Shown here piece after piece: positions 37,469-49,103 of a stretch of 64,000 nucleotides of DNA. The position numbers and the translations under genes are program-made. This DNA comes from Lates calcarifer (lineage: Eukaryota; Chordata; Actinopteri; Centropomidae). Under the pieces are notes generated by a model. It was not told the origin of the DNA and made no database searches. It was given only the letters and a program-made list of their open reading frames with translations. Positions within the stretch are counted from its first letter, which is position 1, and each line of letters begins with the position of its first letter. The stretch spans positions 5,564,194 to 5,628,193 of the forward strand of contig NC_066852.1 in assembly GCF_001640805.2 (NCBI RefSeq). The letters are read 5' to 3'.

Positions 37469-40400
37469 TCATCTTTTCACAGGGTTGTCGATCCTGAATC
37501 CACCTCCAGTGAAGTGAGGTTTGCTGCTCAGCTGGGGGAGGGGTTCCACCTGCTCCACTTTAATCTTGGTCCTCTGCTCACTAGAGAGACACACAGAGCA
37601 TCAGGTCATCAGAGTCAACAAAACTATCACACGCCCCATACATGACATAAATTGTGTATTTAATTACAGAGACAAAATGCAAAACAAACCAATGGATTAA
37701 ACTCACCTGTGGAGCTTTTTCTGACAGAGGTACTTCTTCTTGATGTTTGCAAGCTCATTGGCCAATCTTTGATTCTCACTTTTGTATTCATTCATCTTTG
37801 AGTCAAGCATTCTCAGCTCTGCTATCAACACCTGTGAAATCACAAAAGAATAACACACATATAAGTATGTACAGTTAAATCATGTTGAATTTGTAGAAAT
37901 GATCTGACTTTGAAAAGACGTATGACATATCACTGAAAGCCTTAATTAGATCAGAAACATATTGTGGCTTACATTCTAATTTTTCATAAAATGATTTCCA
38001 TTCACATACAGTGGCAAGAAAAAGTGAGTAATCCTTTGGTATTACCTGCATTTAGGTGTGTGTCAATGTGTCTTAAAACATGGTCAGATATTTATCCAGT
38101 TACAATTATAAACAAACGCAGTCTATTTGAACCGATAACATACATCATTCAAAAATTCACAGTGCAGGCTGGCAAAAGTATGTGAAGCCCTCAGCTGACT
38201 GGAGTTAGCTTTTGTTGAGTTCAGTCAGTGAAACCAGACTGGAGGTGTGGGTTAGAACGACTCTGACTTATAAAAACCACTCGAGAACTGCTGATTTGCA
38301 TAAATCTGGGAATGGCTACAAAGTCATCTCTATCTCCAAAGCTGGACAAACGGTCTAACAGATCAGGCTGATTATTTAGATTAGATACAGAGACAATTTA
38401 ATACTGTAGCTACTCTCCCTATAAGTGGAGAAATAATGGTCCAAATTCCCCCTTAACATTATGTGGGTCGTGTCCACAAAGACATGAAGGAGTGGAATAC
38501 ACCAAGAAAGACAACATGAAACATGAAACAAGAAGATTAAAAGAAGGATGCTGGGACTGTGAGATGATAGTAACTAAAGACCTTGAGCTTTTTGGTCCTC
38601 TCTCTGATGGTCCACTGGCACTGCTGGAGCTGCTCAGCTGCCTCTGGACCAGGCTGCCGGGCCAGAATGTGCTTTAGCTCCACATACAGCTTCTCCTTTT
38701 CCTTGGTAAGGAAACAGGAAGAAAGAACATTTAATAGATGACAGAGACGGGTGTAACAAATATAAATCTATAATCATTTAAAACAAGAAAACAAATAAGC
38801 TAAAGAGGTAGGTTTTAAATTTATATTTAAAGATATCAACACTATGAGACAGCAGTGCAATGACTGTTCAAACTAAGCACCACAGGACATACATTTTAAC
38901 TAAATATTCACTGTATATCATAAAAAGGATAATTCTATGATTAATCTATATTTATTTACATATATTATGATCAACAAATCCCACGAGAAGGCCCACATCA
39001 ACTCTGAATTTATCCTCCTAACAAGTAATGTGTGTGTGCCAAAGTCTGATATATCTTACTGCTCTGTGCTGTAGAGCTCCATTGTTGGCCAAGGAATGAG
39101 CATGTCAGCCAGTACAATGGTGTGGTACTGGGTGACATTACATCAACACACACACTCGCTTTTTTTAGCTCAGTCCCACCTGCTGCCCACAATACTTATG
39201 GGAAACAAAAATTGTGTATTAATTGTGTATTAATAGTTCCCACCAGCTGCTTTATGTCCCCTGTTTGAGAAACTTTTGTGAAAATCTACAGTGCCCAGCT
39301 GTTTTAGGAAATTAAAAATGAATATCGCCAGCTTTATCATTTAAGCCCTAATGACAAAATGGACAAAAGACTGATGAGGATAAACTCTTATTATTATTCT
39401 CTTATTGATCTACAAGACATGTTTGAGGGTCTGCCTCTTAACTTGGCTGCCATTGCCTCTCAGTGTTAGTCTGAACAGTTGCACTGTAAAAACACAATAA
39501 CCAATAACCAATAACCTCTTGAGTACAGTGACATAGAACAGTGATAGAGATAATAATTTACACACCAGCTCCTTTTCATGTCGTGTGTTTCTTCATGACA
39601 TTAAGAGTGTGTGTCCTTCGTGTGTACACACTGAGGAAGGAGTGTCAATGTATTTACCTGTAGTAGAAGTTCATGCTCCTCAAGTTTTTGGGTCTTGGCA
39701 ATAAGTCGTTTCTGTAAGGACTGAATCTTCTGGATGAGTTCGTATTTGCCTGGGTCACTGCCCTGAAGGGGAGAGTCATTTGCAAGATGTTAATGGTCAG
39801 ACCTTTTCCTGTGAATAATGAGGTTTATTCATGATAATGTTCACATTTCCATGAGGCAAAGAGGTGAAACTGCAAAAGGCTAAGGCTGTTATGGCTTTAC
39901 GTTAGCACACAGACACTCCTTAACAAGTCATTCACCTCCAGTCGTCTCCATCGGTGAATATTTATGGGCTTCAGCTGTTCCTCGAGGACGCTGTTTCTTG
40001 TCCTTTCTCTGAGCAGCTCCCTCTGTAGGTGGAAGAGTTCTCGCCTACAACACATCAGTTCAATGTAAATTCACACAGCACTTACACGCCCCAGATATAA
40101 TATATAATATATAATTATAATCCTATAATAAGCCTTTTTGAAATATTAGTTCAAAGTAATGAATGAAGTGTTTTTTGATGTTGTTGTTGCTTTAATAGAG
40201 AAGAGTTCACTGTGATTTTGGAGGCTTTAGGTTTAAAGGGGTTATTCCTACCTCTTACCTCGATCTCTTTCCACCTTCCTCCATCTTTCTTTGAATCGTG
40301 CACTTCTATTCTAAATACAACACTTTATAGGTCACCTCATTCTATCTTCATCCTGCTCTCTGTGCTCAGTGCTTGTGTCTTGCCTCTCCTTGTCTATTCC

Positions 40401-43400
40401 ACATTCTTCTCTTTTGTCTCTCTATCCTGCTCAGGCCCTCTTCTCTTTTTTTTACCTCAGGTCCTCAGTGTTGGGTACAGTCTTGTCCAGGATGTTCTTC
40501 TTGCGCCGGAGCCTCTTGATCTCCAGCTTGAGCAGACGGATGTCTTCCATCCGCTGGTTGTAGTGGAAGTCACCCTTGCTCAGGATTGACTGCTGGATCC
40601 TGATCTTTTCATACAGCAGGGCACGCTCATCGTTGCGCCGTAGTAGCTGTTTCCCCAGGTTGTCCCGCTCTCGGATCACCTTAAGAGAAGTTTCACCAAC
40701 AAACAATCAGACACTAGTCTCTGTCCTTGTCATTTTCTCTATCTCTTCTTGTCTACCTCCTTCTCCTTCTTTACCTGTTCCAGTTGTTTCTTTTGTTGGA
40801 TCTGCTCAGCATCAGCATCTGCTATAATTTTCTGCAGTTTTTGCTGTTCGGCTTTTTGACTGTCAACACGCTGCTTTGTCTCTTCCAGCTGCAGCTTAAT
40901 CAACTGCAGATCCCCCTGTAGCAGGACACACAGATGGGTACACACATGCAAATTAGGTATGATAAGTAATGTACAGGGAAGGTAGGCATAAAAAATGTAA
41001 AACCACTCTAAATGATTATCTTTTAGGGTATTACCTCCAGCCCAGGCTGGTCCACTTTATTTTTTATGTAATGAATTTGTCATGAGGTTAGCAGAGCTTT
41101 GGCTTTACTAACTCCCCACAGGGGAAAACTATGTGGCTTAGAAGTGGGTCAGTGGTTCCCAGTGGTACTAGTCAAGACAACTTTCAACAAATGAAATAAA
41201 TGTAATGTTAATACATGGGGGCAAGATTTACATTAACATTTATTCATTTGGCAAAGGCTTTTCTTTGAGTGAAGAGTGAAGTTACTGACAGTGCTAAATA
41301 TTTAACAATCTAAATGATGATGAGAGGCTCAGAACCACAGTCCATGAAGAACCACTGCAGCAGACTATAATACCTTGAGGGACTCGTTATCCTTCTCTAA
41401 GCGCTTGTGCTCCTGCTGATCTTTGGCGAGGGCCAGCTCCTTCCCAGTGATCTCATCTCTCAGCCGGGTGACGTGGTTGTTCATGGTCTTCATCTTCCTC
41501 TTAATCTCTGCAATCTCCTCCTGAAGCAGAAGAAGGCAAACTTTCAAATTCAGAATATAAACATGGGAAACTACAGAAATGAATCTGAAGATCAGCTGTG
41601 GCTGACTGGAACACAACACTGTTACCTGAGCTTCAATGAGATTTTTGCTGTAGAGGTTCCTTTCAGACACAACAGACTCCAGCAGGTTCTCTTGCTGTCT
41701 GAGCTTGCACTCTGCCTCAGTGACCTTCTTTCTCCAGTCAAATATCTCCATCTCTTTTACTTCAACATCATTCATTTTTTGTTGCACCTGTGGAAGACAG
41801 GAAGATTCTACTTAGATGGGCCATGGATGCAGGTTTTTCAACCATTTAAGTAACTACATTTAATTGTTTAATAAATCATCTTGTAATATCACAATTAATT
41901 CAAATAATAAAAATCCACTAAGCTAGCTCTTCCTCATAACCTGCCTTCTGCATGAGGCTGCTGGTCTCATTGATGTAGCGATCGCGTTCTTTTTCCAGCT
42001 GTTGGATGATCTTGCGTTGCTTCTGGGCCTTCCTGACGATATCCATTGATCTCATGTTCCAAGGTCTTCTTGTCCTGCTCGAGGAGCTTCACGAGGTTCT
42101 GTTGCTTCTCAGTCGACTGTGCAGCTTTGATCATGTTCTGTGGGAAACAAGCACAACCGTAAGCTGCGGAACAGAAGTAAATAAATGTTCATTCTGGTTT
42201 TAAATGTACCATGACCTGTAATTTACATCACATTCATTATGCACTACTGTATACCCAGCAGTGAAATATGAGCTGAAGAGGACTAGAATACATTAGAATA
42301 CCTGTGGGTCAAGGCACAGTGCATACCTTGTTTAACATGTCTCTCTCTCGGATCAGCTCGTCTATGGCTTTCTTGTCAACTTCGACTTGCTTTTGGGCAG
42401 ATTCAAGGTCTGCAGAGGGAGAAAGATGGAGACAGTTTGTATAGATGATAAAAGCCAGTTGCATTGCATGTGTATATCAACTAGTTCTCTTCCATTAATG
42501 TGCAATTATGATTGCAACTAATAACTAATAACTCCTTCAGTCTATAGATGGTATGTACACATGTGAGTAATGTTTTCAGATAGACTTGGAAAAAATATAA
42601 ACTTGTGCATTTACCAGTGAATATAACTTGATTATAAATAAATCAAATTAAATAAGGTTTGAAACAGTTTATACGCATTTGATATAAAATTACTGCAAGG
42701 GTATATTTTTCATCTATTGTTGGCTAATTGTCTATTTGATCCTTAGCTCCCATCTTATACTCTTATTAATTAGAATGAAAGTTAAAAGTTTAGCTTTCAT
42801 TGTCATTTAAGCGTGAGACTGATGAGCTTACAGGGACACAGCAGCAGTGATGAGGGACAAACTGGGTGCACAGAAGATCATCATTTATGTCAGTCTAAAA
42901 GCATATGTCCATGTCTATGATACACAAGGTAAACTCCCTTTACCTTTCTCCAGACCAGCTATCTGAGCTTTCAGTGTTTCCTTCTGCACATCCACATCAG
43001 CTTTCTGATCCTCCATCTGGTGTAATTTCTTCTGGATGGCTTCTCTCATCTTTGTTTGTTTAGCAATCTCCTGACGCATCTGAGTCACCTCCTCTTCTCT
43101 CATCTGACAGGTGGGGTTGTATGAAGCATTACACAGAAGTAACAGGGAGTTTGTGTCTCTCTGACTACAGCCATCAAGACAAAAATAATAATCCTTTTCT
43201 CTTTTTTGCTGACTTTGCTTTCTTGGAGTAGGATGCAGGTCAAAACACAATAGACCTGCTTCTGACTTGCTCATTACATGTTGAATCAGTGCCCCCTTGT
43301 GGCTCAGTAGGACAGAATCATGTCATCTATTATCAGGTATCATCCCCTACTTTAGGAAAAGGTTATTCCCTCTTACCTTAAAGAGACAAGAAAACAAATA

Positions 43401-45718
43401 AATAATTACTATGGCCTGCCCACCTAAGGATGAGTGAAGACTGTGAACTCACGATCAGTTGTGTTACTTTACCACTCCCTCTATTCCATTCACATTCAAA
43501 ATCATGCATGCACAGGCACACACAAACACTGCTAACATACACAACCTATCAGGTATTCAGATGTGTTAACTTGAGAGGCAGAAGTTTGTTGCTCGTGCGT
43601 ATGTGTGTGTGACAAATGCACACCTTGAGCTCATTTGCACTCTGCTGATTTTCCAAGGAGAGATGTTCTTTGACTGATGAGAGCTGCTCACACTCCTGCT
43701 GCAGCTTGGTGTTCTTCACCTGCATCTGCTCCAGCTCTTTGGTGGACCGCTCATTGAGGATCTGTCACAGTCAGAGGAGGGATTGAGGTGTGGAAGGCTG
43801 GATCGAAATGTCTATATTTTCAACTAAGATGACACAGATGGTTTCCCAAACAGAACACCATAAAGAGCATGCATCTCACTCAACTGTTCACCTTTAGTTC
43901 TTTCAGCTGCTGCTCCAGTCTCTGCTGCTCCTCTTTGGCCTTTTGGCCCTGCAGATTCAAGGCCTTGATGTCTCCCATCTTGGCCTCCATGTCGACGTGC
44001 AGCTGCTTCACCTCCTTGTCCAGCTTCTCCTTCAGCCTCATCTCCCGGGAAATCTCATTCTGTTGTACCTGGAGCTCCTGCTGGAGCTAGGTTTAGACAC
44101 CCCAAGAAGCAGCAAGTTAGCATCAGAGCTGGATTTTATTTTATTTTACTTGTAAGGTTTTGTAAGCTTTGTAAGTTAAAAATCAGATTTAATTTTTCTA
44201 TATATATATATATGCTCATGTACGGTCTTTTTTCACAAAATCGGGTACAGTTAATATTTCCATTAACAAAAACCTCATAGACACTGCTATTGTCTGAACC
44301 AAACATGTAGCATAATTATAATCATATTACAAATTAGTCAGTTTTCTGTCAATGAGAATTTGTCCCATACTTACCTGACAAATACTGTCTAAGGCAGTCT
44401 GTCTTTGGGTCTCTATGTCCTGCTGGGTTGCAGTGGCCTTACTCAGTTTGTCTCTCAGACCCTCCACAGTTGTCAGCAGCTGATCCCTCTCCTTTCTCAA
44501 CTCCTCAGTCATTTTTAGTAGATCACTGAAAAAAACTGATTACAGTTGGTTCCACTCACTTTACTCACAGTATCCACACAATTAAGACCATGGAAAGGAG
44601 GACAAATAACTCACCTCTGCTCTTGGTCCATAGAGACACCAGTTTGTTGTTCACCAATTTTCATTAGGTTTGCAACTTCGTCTTTTAAATTCCTGATGGT
44701 TTCTTTGTCCCTTTTCTCTTTATCATGAGCAGCATCAACCATTTTCCAAGCTTTATCCAGCTCCTACAGTTTAGAGAAAGGAAAATCTTACCAAACCTTG
44801 TTGAATTAACATCAACATAATCTGAGGAATCCAGAAGGAGTAAATGACAAAATATTACTTACATTACTTAACACAATTCTTTCTATAGCAAACACTACAT
44901 ACACCATCAATTGCCATCATTTAATTTTACAGAATCCAAGTGCAGTATAATCTGTATGTTTGAAATGATGCCAAATCTGAGCTATAAACCAAGAAATAAT
45001 AAATAAATAAGACATGTTACACTACACTGTAACCTCTCTGTGACCATGTTCTGGCAATGTACCCTCTTTAGTGAAGTTATTGTTGTCTCATCTTCTTGGG
45101 ACAGTTTCAGGGCAGCTGTGACTTTAGTTGAGGTGGACACAATCTCTGCATTCAGCTCCCTGCATTTGGACATTAGCCTCTTCTCGTTCTCTCGAGACTT
45201 CTTCAGAGCATGGATGAGCTTCTCATACTCCACCCGGATCTTGTCCATGCTCTTGTCCCCAATCAGCTCACTGAGCACCATCTGGAACTCTTCCAAAGAC
45301 TCAACAGAGTCCTCTCCTACTGGTCCTGTTTCCTGGATGTACAGCAGAGCCACAGACTGCAGGTGAACATGAGTCTGGGAGTAATGAACTCCACAGATAC
45401 ACAACAGATTACACATGTAGCCTTTGTTAGGCTATGTGAAAGTTGTCATAGCTGAAATAAAATAATAACTAACTTTTTTTTTTTTTGGCTTTGTATTTTA
45501 CCCTTTAACTTACTGTGGCTTAAAGTTAATAAAAACCACAAATTAACATCAGCAAAGATGCTAATTAATTGCATATTAATAATTTGCCCGAGCGTAGTTT
45601 GTTGACAGTAACTAACGACACTTTAACCGGCGCTGTATTATAATAGGCTGTAATGCTCAGTTAACATGACTGTAGGTCAGCATGTTAAACTTTTCTTAGG
45701 AAGAACACTTACCTCCAT
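37469..45718 (-). CDS. cfap58: Cilia- and flagella-associated protein 58 (CFAP58, formerly CCDC147), frame broken in exon 9
   Basis: CFAP58 is a coiled-coil protein of motile cilia and sperm flagella; loss in mammals gives malformed sperm tails. Eighteen coding exons, in transcript order: 45713-45718, 45063-45356, 44615-44763, 44375-44525, 43892-44086, 43624-43761, 42944-43103, 42327-42409, 41945-42137, 41626-41787, 41374-41520, 40775-40915, 40456-40679, 39936-40044, 39658-39762, 38582-38701, 37707-37831, 37469-37580. They sum to 2614 nt, one more than 871 codons. With that extra base removed the product would be 870 residues (human 872). Landmarks are the N-terminal KRLMSKCRELNAEIV, the central NLYSKNLIEAQ, RRNDERALLYEKI, NIHRWRRLE and LARQPGPEAAEQL, and the C-terminal FTGGGF. 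Nearly the whole protein is predicted coiled coil, rich in E, K and Q. Exon 1 codes only Met-Glu. Exon 2 could instead begin 24 nt downstream at 45332, which would drop eight residues. Exon 9 is described separately. Confidence 0.95.
38006..38480 (+). mobile_element. Degenerate Tc1-like transposon in cfap58 between exons 16 and 17
   Basis: The text CAGTGGCAAGAAAAAGT, CACAGTGCAGGCTGGCAAAA, GACTGGAGGTGTGGGTTAGA and TTGCATAAATCTGGGAATGG follows, in order, the left half of a second common fish Tc1-like family. Only the end and the start of the transposase region remain, with many changes and no open frame. Confidence 0.7.
41945..42137 (-). pseudogene. cfap58: cfap58 exon 9 with +1 frameshift and GC donor
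   Basis: The exon opens in frame (NMIKAAQSTEKQ, matching human NMLKAVNATQKQ) and stays aligned to GYRQE. Then one base too many at about 42025-42032 shifts the frame, giving 20 unrelated residues and a stop near residue 448. In the +1 frame the expected CFAP58 residues resume (QKQRKII, LEKERDRYIN, SLMQK), so this is a single-base change in an otherwise conserved exon. The exon length is 193, not a multiple of three. It ends AAG followed by GCAGGT, so the intron would need a GC-AG splice. The GT four bases further on gives the wrong phase. Skipping this exon would keep the frame, because its neighbours both meet it in phase 0. A base-calling or assembly error is as likely as a true mutation; the rest of the gene shows no decay. 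Confidence 0.8.
43289..43302 (-). promoter_or_regulatory. CTCF-like site in cfap58 intron 6-7
   Basis: On the - strand CCACAAGGGGGCAC fits CCASYAGRKGGCRS at 13 of 14 positions. It lies between coding exons 6 and 7 of cfap58. Confidence 0.4.
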
Positions 45719-45809
45719 TATATGAACTGAAAAGTCAATATATAATTCGTTAATCCTCCTCTGTAGCTTAGTCCTGGTTTAAGTTTTATCAATAGACCTG
45801 TTGACGTTG

Positions 45810-45822
45810 GTTACTACGCAAC
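45810..45822. promoter_or_regulatory. RFX-type X-box upstream of cfap58
   Basis: GTTACTACGCAAC is an imperfect palindrome fitting the X-box GTNRCC-N(0-3)-RGYAAC at 10 of 12 positions with a 1-base spacer. It lies about 92 bp upstream of the cfap58 ATG. RFX factors bind such sites in promoters of ciliary genes, which fits the gene. No experimental evidence is available here. Confidence 0.6.
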
Positions 45823-45828
45823 CGCTGA

Positions 45829-45838
45829 TCTCGCGAGA
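45829..45838. promoter_or_regulatory. TCTCGCGAGA promoter element
   Basis: An exact copy of the palindromic TCTCGCGAGA element, known from many CpG-rich vertebrate promoters, lies 7 bp from the X-box and about 110 bp upstream of the cfap58 start codon. In this CpG-poor window it strongly suggests the transcription start is close by. Confidence 0.65.
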
Positions 45839-48599
45839 AAAAGAACCGCTGGTCTGCATTGTCGGTGCAGCTGGAGGTTGTCACTGAACAATATACGAGT
45901 ACATAGTAACATTGTAACTACATGCATTGCTATGAAGTAAAGTGGTGCATGTAGTACAGTGTATATACATGGCTCTTACCGAATGGAGTCCAATCTAAAT
46001 AATTCCGTCTACCAAGGATAAATGACAGTTTCATTAATGCTCTTTAAACTGTATTAAAACAGGAATAAAATTGCATTACAACACAAGGATTCACAAATGT
46101 TTTGATGCCAGTGTTCATGTGTGCAGAGAGTAACTGGCAAAACGCCAGTGAAGTCACTATATTTCAGATGAGTCTATGAATGAATAATTAACATAATACC
46201 ATAATGTAACAGCAGTGTGATACATGGTAAATCCAAGCTTGGGTTTCAACCATATAGTCTTATGTTGACTCAAATGAGGGACATGATAGACTGATGGAGT
46301 TTTGAAACATGTGCCATGTACCATCTCCACTTGGCATATTAAGCATCCTCAATTAATGTTATTGTTTTCACCTGCCTCACAAGTAAAATGTTGAGAAAAT
46401 ATGTTGTTGTCATTGAACAGGCAATGTGCACCTGGAGACACAAACTCTTTAATAACCTGTAGGAGGGATGATGGAAGGTTTTCACCAATCAAGTTATCAT
46501 TTATCAAAAGTCTGGTCTGATATTAGCATTTAGGTCACATGATTTTGTTTAAGATATCTGTCATTGTTTAGTCAGCCTGATCAGAAATCAAAATGGCCGC
46601 TAATGAAGCTGGACATGCCTCCCAGTGGATGAGTAATTACATACTAATGGGTTAATCATATTTATTTTCAATAAAACAACGACAGAAGTTCATAAAATGA
46701 ATTAGAACCTTTGTCTTAATATTGTTTTTTAACTGTGTTTGTGATGTTATTTAGGAACTTTTGAAAAGTGTGTATCCTCTAAGATACATTGCCACATTAT
46801 GGGGTAGAAATGGGAGAAATCTGGTTAGTGTCAGTATGTTGTTTCAAACTGGAAGGCATGTTAATAAGCAAAACCAGATATTACCATGCGCAGGTATGTA
46901 TATTACAACAGTATAACTATATTTTATATTTTTACATATTTTTAGATGTATTTTCCCGAGTGGTTTAACTGAGGGACACTTGCATGTGCAGTCTTGAAGA
47001 AACCTCTTAAAGGTGCAATCCATAATAATTTTAGATATTTAAGTGATAGCAGCTAGTACATAAATGCATAATAGCTGCTACTTGTTAGCATGCTGCTAAA
47101 CTAGGTAACTGTGGTGCATACTTGCTTATATGACTGCTTTTTACAAACAGCCTAGCACAGTTATGTACATATTACATATGTATAATTAAACATAAGGGTC
47201 TGATTGGGATTATTATCTATTATCATTGTGGTGTTCATTTGTATGTACCTTGTTTAAAAATGATTTAGGAAAACTGAATAAAATCAACTTAAAAATTAGA
47301 ATGTATAATGTTAATGACCAGGGAAAACAACAATGTATATTTCCCCTCATGAAATTAAACATTATTATGTTAACCATTTTGACTCTGGTTTTTACCTTAA
47401 TAGGGCAGCGTATCCTGGGAGACGCAATTCAGAAAATCCAAAATATACAAAATATTTTTTAAAAAACTGTGGAAATGTTTTACATAGGTCCAAAAGAGAT
47501 AAGAAGTAACATGAAATTATTTTTTACAACTCATTTTCTACTGCCTGTTTAAGGGTTAAGGATAAAGTTCCTGTATAACCATTTTGGTTTGTCTTACTAA
47601 TAAAAGGAGTAGGAAGGCCCTCTCAAAAACTCTACTGGATATTTCACCTTTATCACGAATATGTAGGAGTCTGCTGTAAAGTGTAGTAGTGTAGTTTCAG
47701 CTCAGACAGCCTGCACCATGCAGATGTCTAGTGATCATCACTTTGGGCCCAAAAAAAACCCAACAACACCTTTGTGAACATGAATGTCCAAACTTGCTGT
47801 TGGCCTGGATGTGACAATAAGAAGAAAATAACTGTGCTAGTTCACAGCCCTACCAGTGATGACAAAGTGACATGTGACATTAAATGTCATAATGAGGTGA
47901 CTTCCTTCTCCATTCACTTGAGCTCCTGGCTGTGTAGACTAGTGTCCAGCCACATTATAAAACGTTGTATAATACCATACATGCAGTGTAAGGACTTGGA
48001 AATGTTAAGATGCTTTAGCTCCACCTGAAACTCTGCTTCAACTACAGTACCAATTGTACCTTTACTTCAAACAGATTTGTACTTAAACAACGCTACTGAT
48101 CCACAATGACAACCCACTTCACCCAGAAGTACAGAGAGACAAGATTCAGCTGCAGAACTGCAGATGGATTAAGAAACTGGATTACAGTGATTACTCAAGG
48201 ACAGAGGAGAGGCTTCTGGACATAATGGCCTAAAGAGCTATATTTTCTATTCATTCCACCCTGCTGTCAAAGGATGTTTTTGAGGTGCTATTCAAGAGGC
48301 CCACAGTTGGCACTGCAGATATTTCAGTGGGATTATTTTAGTAAAAAATAGGAAGTATTTTCTGCAAGTGACAATGACTTGGTTCTTGGGTTAACTCTGT
48401 GAAAGTCTACTGTACTGTACCAAAAACATCTGAAAAAAATAGTTAGACATAATTTTATGATGAAATATATGTCTTTCTTCTTTGTGGTAGCCAGCTAAGC
48501 TTTTACCTTTAATACCACTGGTACAATATCACTACAAACAAGATAAAAACAAGAGTGGATGCCCTGATACAAGCTCTTAGAGGCTGTAGTGATGAACAC

Positions 48600-48667
48600 T
48601 TGACATTGTCAGCATGCTAACATTTACTAATGAGCAATAACCACATATAATAATAATGAATAATAAC

Positions 48668-48706
<39 letters not shown>

Positions 48707-49103
48707 TTACATTTGTATAGTGCCTTTCACGAGACCCAAGGACGCTTTACAAAGACAATGTCCAAACAAAACAAACAAAAAAGACTAAGTGCCAAAGGCC
48801 TGGGTGAATAAGTGACTTTTCAGAGCAGACTAAAAAGTAACCAAAGATGTAGCATGGCGACTCTACTTAACCGGACACCAGTGTAGGTGAGAGAGGGTGG
48901 GGGTGGTGTTTTGCCAAGGCTTAGTGCAGGTTAGAACCCTGGCAGCAGAGTTTTGCACGTACTGGCTTTCTTGGGGAACCCAAACAGGGCTCCATTACAG
49001 TAGTCCAAGCGGGAGGTGATGACAGTGAGTACAGGTTGATGGCTCATGTAATTTGTTTTGCAGGTATTTGGTCATAAACCAAAGTATGGACAAATTAGAT
49101 TTT
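48600..49103. repeat. 'GCTAACATGCT'-family repeat split by a nested element
   Basis: The left part (48611-48640, GCATGCTAACATTTACTAATG) and right part (49044-49103, TTTTGCAGGTATTTGGTCAT) are consecutive pieces of the same fish repeat family. They are separated by about 400 bp starting with an (AAT)n run. Confidence 0.5.
48644..49033 (-). mobile_element. Probable non-LTR retroelement fragment with (AAT)n tail
   Basis: An (AAT)n run at 48647-48706 is followed by TTGTATAGTGCCTTTCAC, GGACGCTTTACAAAG, GCAGCAGAGTTTTGCACGTA and CATTACAGTAGTCCAAGCGG. These blocks occur in this order in a dispersed fish retroelement. The microsatellite would be its 3' tail, which puts the element on the - strand. No open frame remains. 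Confidence 0.5.

Larger units (their letters stand above)
38702..45712 (-). other. cfap58 introns
   Basis: Introns longer than 300 bp are 38702-39657, 40045-40455, 40916-41373, 42410-42943, 43104-43623 and 45357-45712. Apart from the CTCF-like site at 43289 and a short (TA)n at 44199-44213 they hold AT-rich DNA with no second gene. The Tc1-like relic lies in the intron 37832-38581, outside this span. Confidence 0.7.

Noticed and set aside
40212..40589. 125-residue + strand hydrophobic frame
   Set aside because: It overlaps cfap58 exon 13 antisense and a CT-rich intron; hydrophobicity is a by-product of T-rich DNA.
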